Both the position numbers and the translations under genes were made by a program. A stretch of DNA of 64,000 bases from Poindextera sp035604135. Its GTDB lineage: Bacteria; Pseudomonadota; Alphaproteobacteria; Caulobacterales; Caulobacteraceae. The stretch covers positions 186,001 to 250,000 of the forward strand of contig DATNJB010000063.1 of NCBI GenBank assembly GCA_035604135.1. Direction: 5' to 3'. Below are positions 63,042-64,000 of the stretch, piece after piece. Positions within the stretch are counted from its first letter, which is position 1, and the number at the start of each line of letters is the position of its first letter. The notes beneath the pieces are model-generated. The model was given only the letters and a program-made list of their open reading frames with translations, was not told where the DNA came from and did no database searches.

Positions 63042-64000
63042 CTAGCCGTCCATCTTGATCGGCACGAAGATGGTGCGCCCGTCGCGGCGGATGCCGAGCA
63101 GGATGCTCGTGCGTCCCTCCTTCTTGGCGGTGGCGACGGCCAGTTCGACATCGTGGGGAGCGGCCACCGTCAGGTCGCCGGCGCGGACGATGATGTCGCC
63201 CGCCTGCAGGCCTTGCTCTCCAGCGTCCGAGGAGTCCTTCACGCCGAGAACGAGCGCGCCGCGCGCGTCGGTCGGGACGCTGAGCCGCCGCTTCGCCCCT
63301 TCATCGAGCGCGCCAAGGGTCATGCCGAGCACATGCGGATGGTCGGCCGCCGGCGCGTCCGGCGCGGAAAGCGGCCCGTTGTCCTGGCCGTTCTGGTTGA
63401 GCGCCAGCTGCTCCTCCGGCGGGCGGACGCCGGAGTGGATGTCGATCGTCATCGCCTTGCCGTCGCGCAGGATCGCCAGCTGCAGGACCTGGCCCTCGTG
63501 CGATTGGGCGACCAGACGCGTGAGCTCGGTAGCGCTGTTGACCGACTGGCCGTCCAGGCCGACCACGACGTCGCCGGACTTGACGCCGGCCTTGTCGGCC
63601 GGGCCACCCGGGGCCAGGTCAGCGACGAGCGCGCCCTTGCGCTCGCCCATGCCGAGGCTCTCGGCGATCTGCGGCGTGACGTTCTCGATCGAAGCGCCCA
63701 TGTAGCCGCGCACGATCTGGCCGTGCTGGATCAGCTGTTGAGTGACGTTCTCAGCGACGTCGGCGGGGATGGCGAATCCGATGCCGATGGACCCGCCGGA
63801 CGGCGAGGCGATCTGCGAATTCACGCCGATGACCCGCCCGTAGGTGTCGAACGTCGGGCCGCCCGAGTTGCCGAGGTTGATCGGCGCGTCGATCTGGATG
63901 AAGTCGACGAAGCTGTCGCCGATGTCGCGGCCGTAAGCGGAAACGATGCCGGCGGTCGCCGTGTCGCCCAGACCGAGCGGGTTGCCGATGGCGATCACCC
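63042..64000 (-). CDS. degP: Do/DegP-family periplasmic serine protease, N-terminus beyond window
   Basis: The visible 319 residues are the C-terminal two thirds of a trypsin-like HtrA protease: VIAIGNPLGLGDTATAGIVS, then the catalytic Ser in INLGNSGGPTFDTYGRVIGV, followed by two PDZ domains (GYMGASIENVTPQIAESLGM; GALVLGVKDSSDAGEQGLQA). The catalytic His and Asp must lie upstream of base 64000. Do-type proteases degrade or refold damaged envelope proteins. Directly upstream of a two-component pair on the same strand, it matches the arrangement in which the pair controls the protease. Confidence 0.92.
   Translation of the reverse strand, partial: VIAIGNPLGLGDTATAGIVSAYGRDIGDSFVDFIQIDAPINLGNSGGPTFDTYGRVIGVNSQIASPSGGSIGIGFAIPADVAENVTQQLIQHGQIVRGYMGASIENVTPQIAESLGMGERKGALVADLAPGGPADKAGVKSGDVVVGLDGQSVNSATELTRLVAQSHEGQVLQLAILRDGKAMTIDIHSGVRPPEEQLALNQNGQDNGPLSAPDAPAADHPHVLGMTLGALDEGAKRRLSVPTDARGALVLGVKDSSDAGEQGLQAGDIIVRAGDLTVAAPHDVELAVATAKKEGRTSILLGIRRDGRTIFVPIKMDG

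Overview
The window is very GC-rich, densely coded DNA from an alphaproteobacterium. The best fit is the Caulobacterales (a Caulobacter or Phenylobacterium relative). The evidence is: methionine synthase split into two genes behind a SahR-type regulator, a PleC-like sensor kinase, glnE packed next to two-component genes, paired long-chain-type acyl-CoA dehydrogenases, and large TonB-dependent receptors. This placement is inferred from gene content and style; no rRNA or tRNA gene was seen. Both window edges cut genes: an unknown gene at the left and a Do-type protease at the right.

Layout. 1-1.3 kb: an unknown partial gene and an AraC/GyrI regulator broken by an internal deletion. 1.3-7.0 kb: a leftward methionine operon, sahR-metF-metH(N part)-metH(C part), with overlapping stop/start codons and a near-perfect palindromic SahR operator just before sahR. 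7.1-15.9 kb: housekeeping and stress genes (secreted Pro/Ala-rich protein, P-loop kinase with a hairpin over its start codon, EttA, CsbD, nitroreductase, UBP zinc finger, a thioredoxin-fold/NhaA fusion, esterase, secreted unknown protein, GST). 16-19.3 kb: enoyl-CoA hydratase and two acyl-CoA dehydrogenases, with a CACGGAAA-type inverted repeat between them. 19.4-30 kb: unknown protein, DUF6065/JmjC-like fusion, PepN, PEBP, SoxR with its box and a remnant of its likely VOC target gene, two interrupted genes (alpha/beta hydrolase, aldo/keto reductase), RibF, HAD hydrolase.

29.7-52.8 kb is an accessory-looking catabolic island and the most interesting part. It carries two TauD/TfdA dioxygenases, two isochorismatase-like amidohydrolases, AraC and IclR regulators, and a tight operon IclR-hyuA-hyuB-cupin-VOC-MFS-amidohydrolase-flavin reductase. 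It continues with another VOC protein, two tandemly duplicated TonB-dependent receptors, a lone Rieske oxygenase alpha subunit, an extradiol (LigB/DODA) dioxygenase, an SDR and an acetamidase/formamidase. Together they look like uptake across both membranes followed by oxygenation, ring opening and amide/ureide hydrolysis of a nitrogen-containing cyclic compound. The substrate is unknown and the pathway is an inference.

52.9-64 kb: a ribokinase-family kinase, the PleC-like kinase, then a packed leftward run: Do-type protease, response regulator, histidine kinase, GlnE, ECF sigma factor, anti-sigma-like protein and a CpxP/ZraP-like periplasmic protein. This reads as an envelope-stress signalling block with glnE embedded in it.
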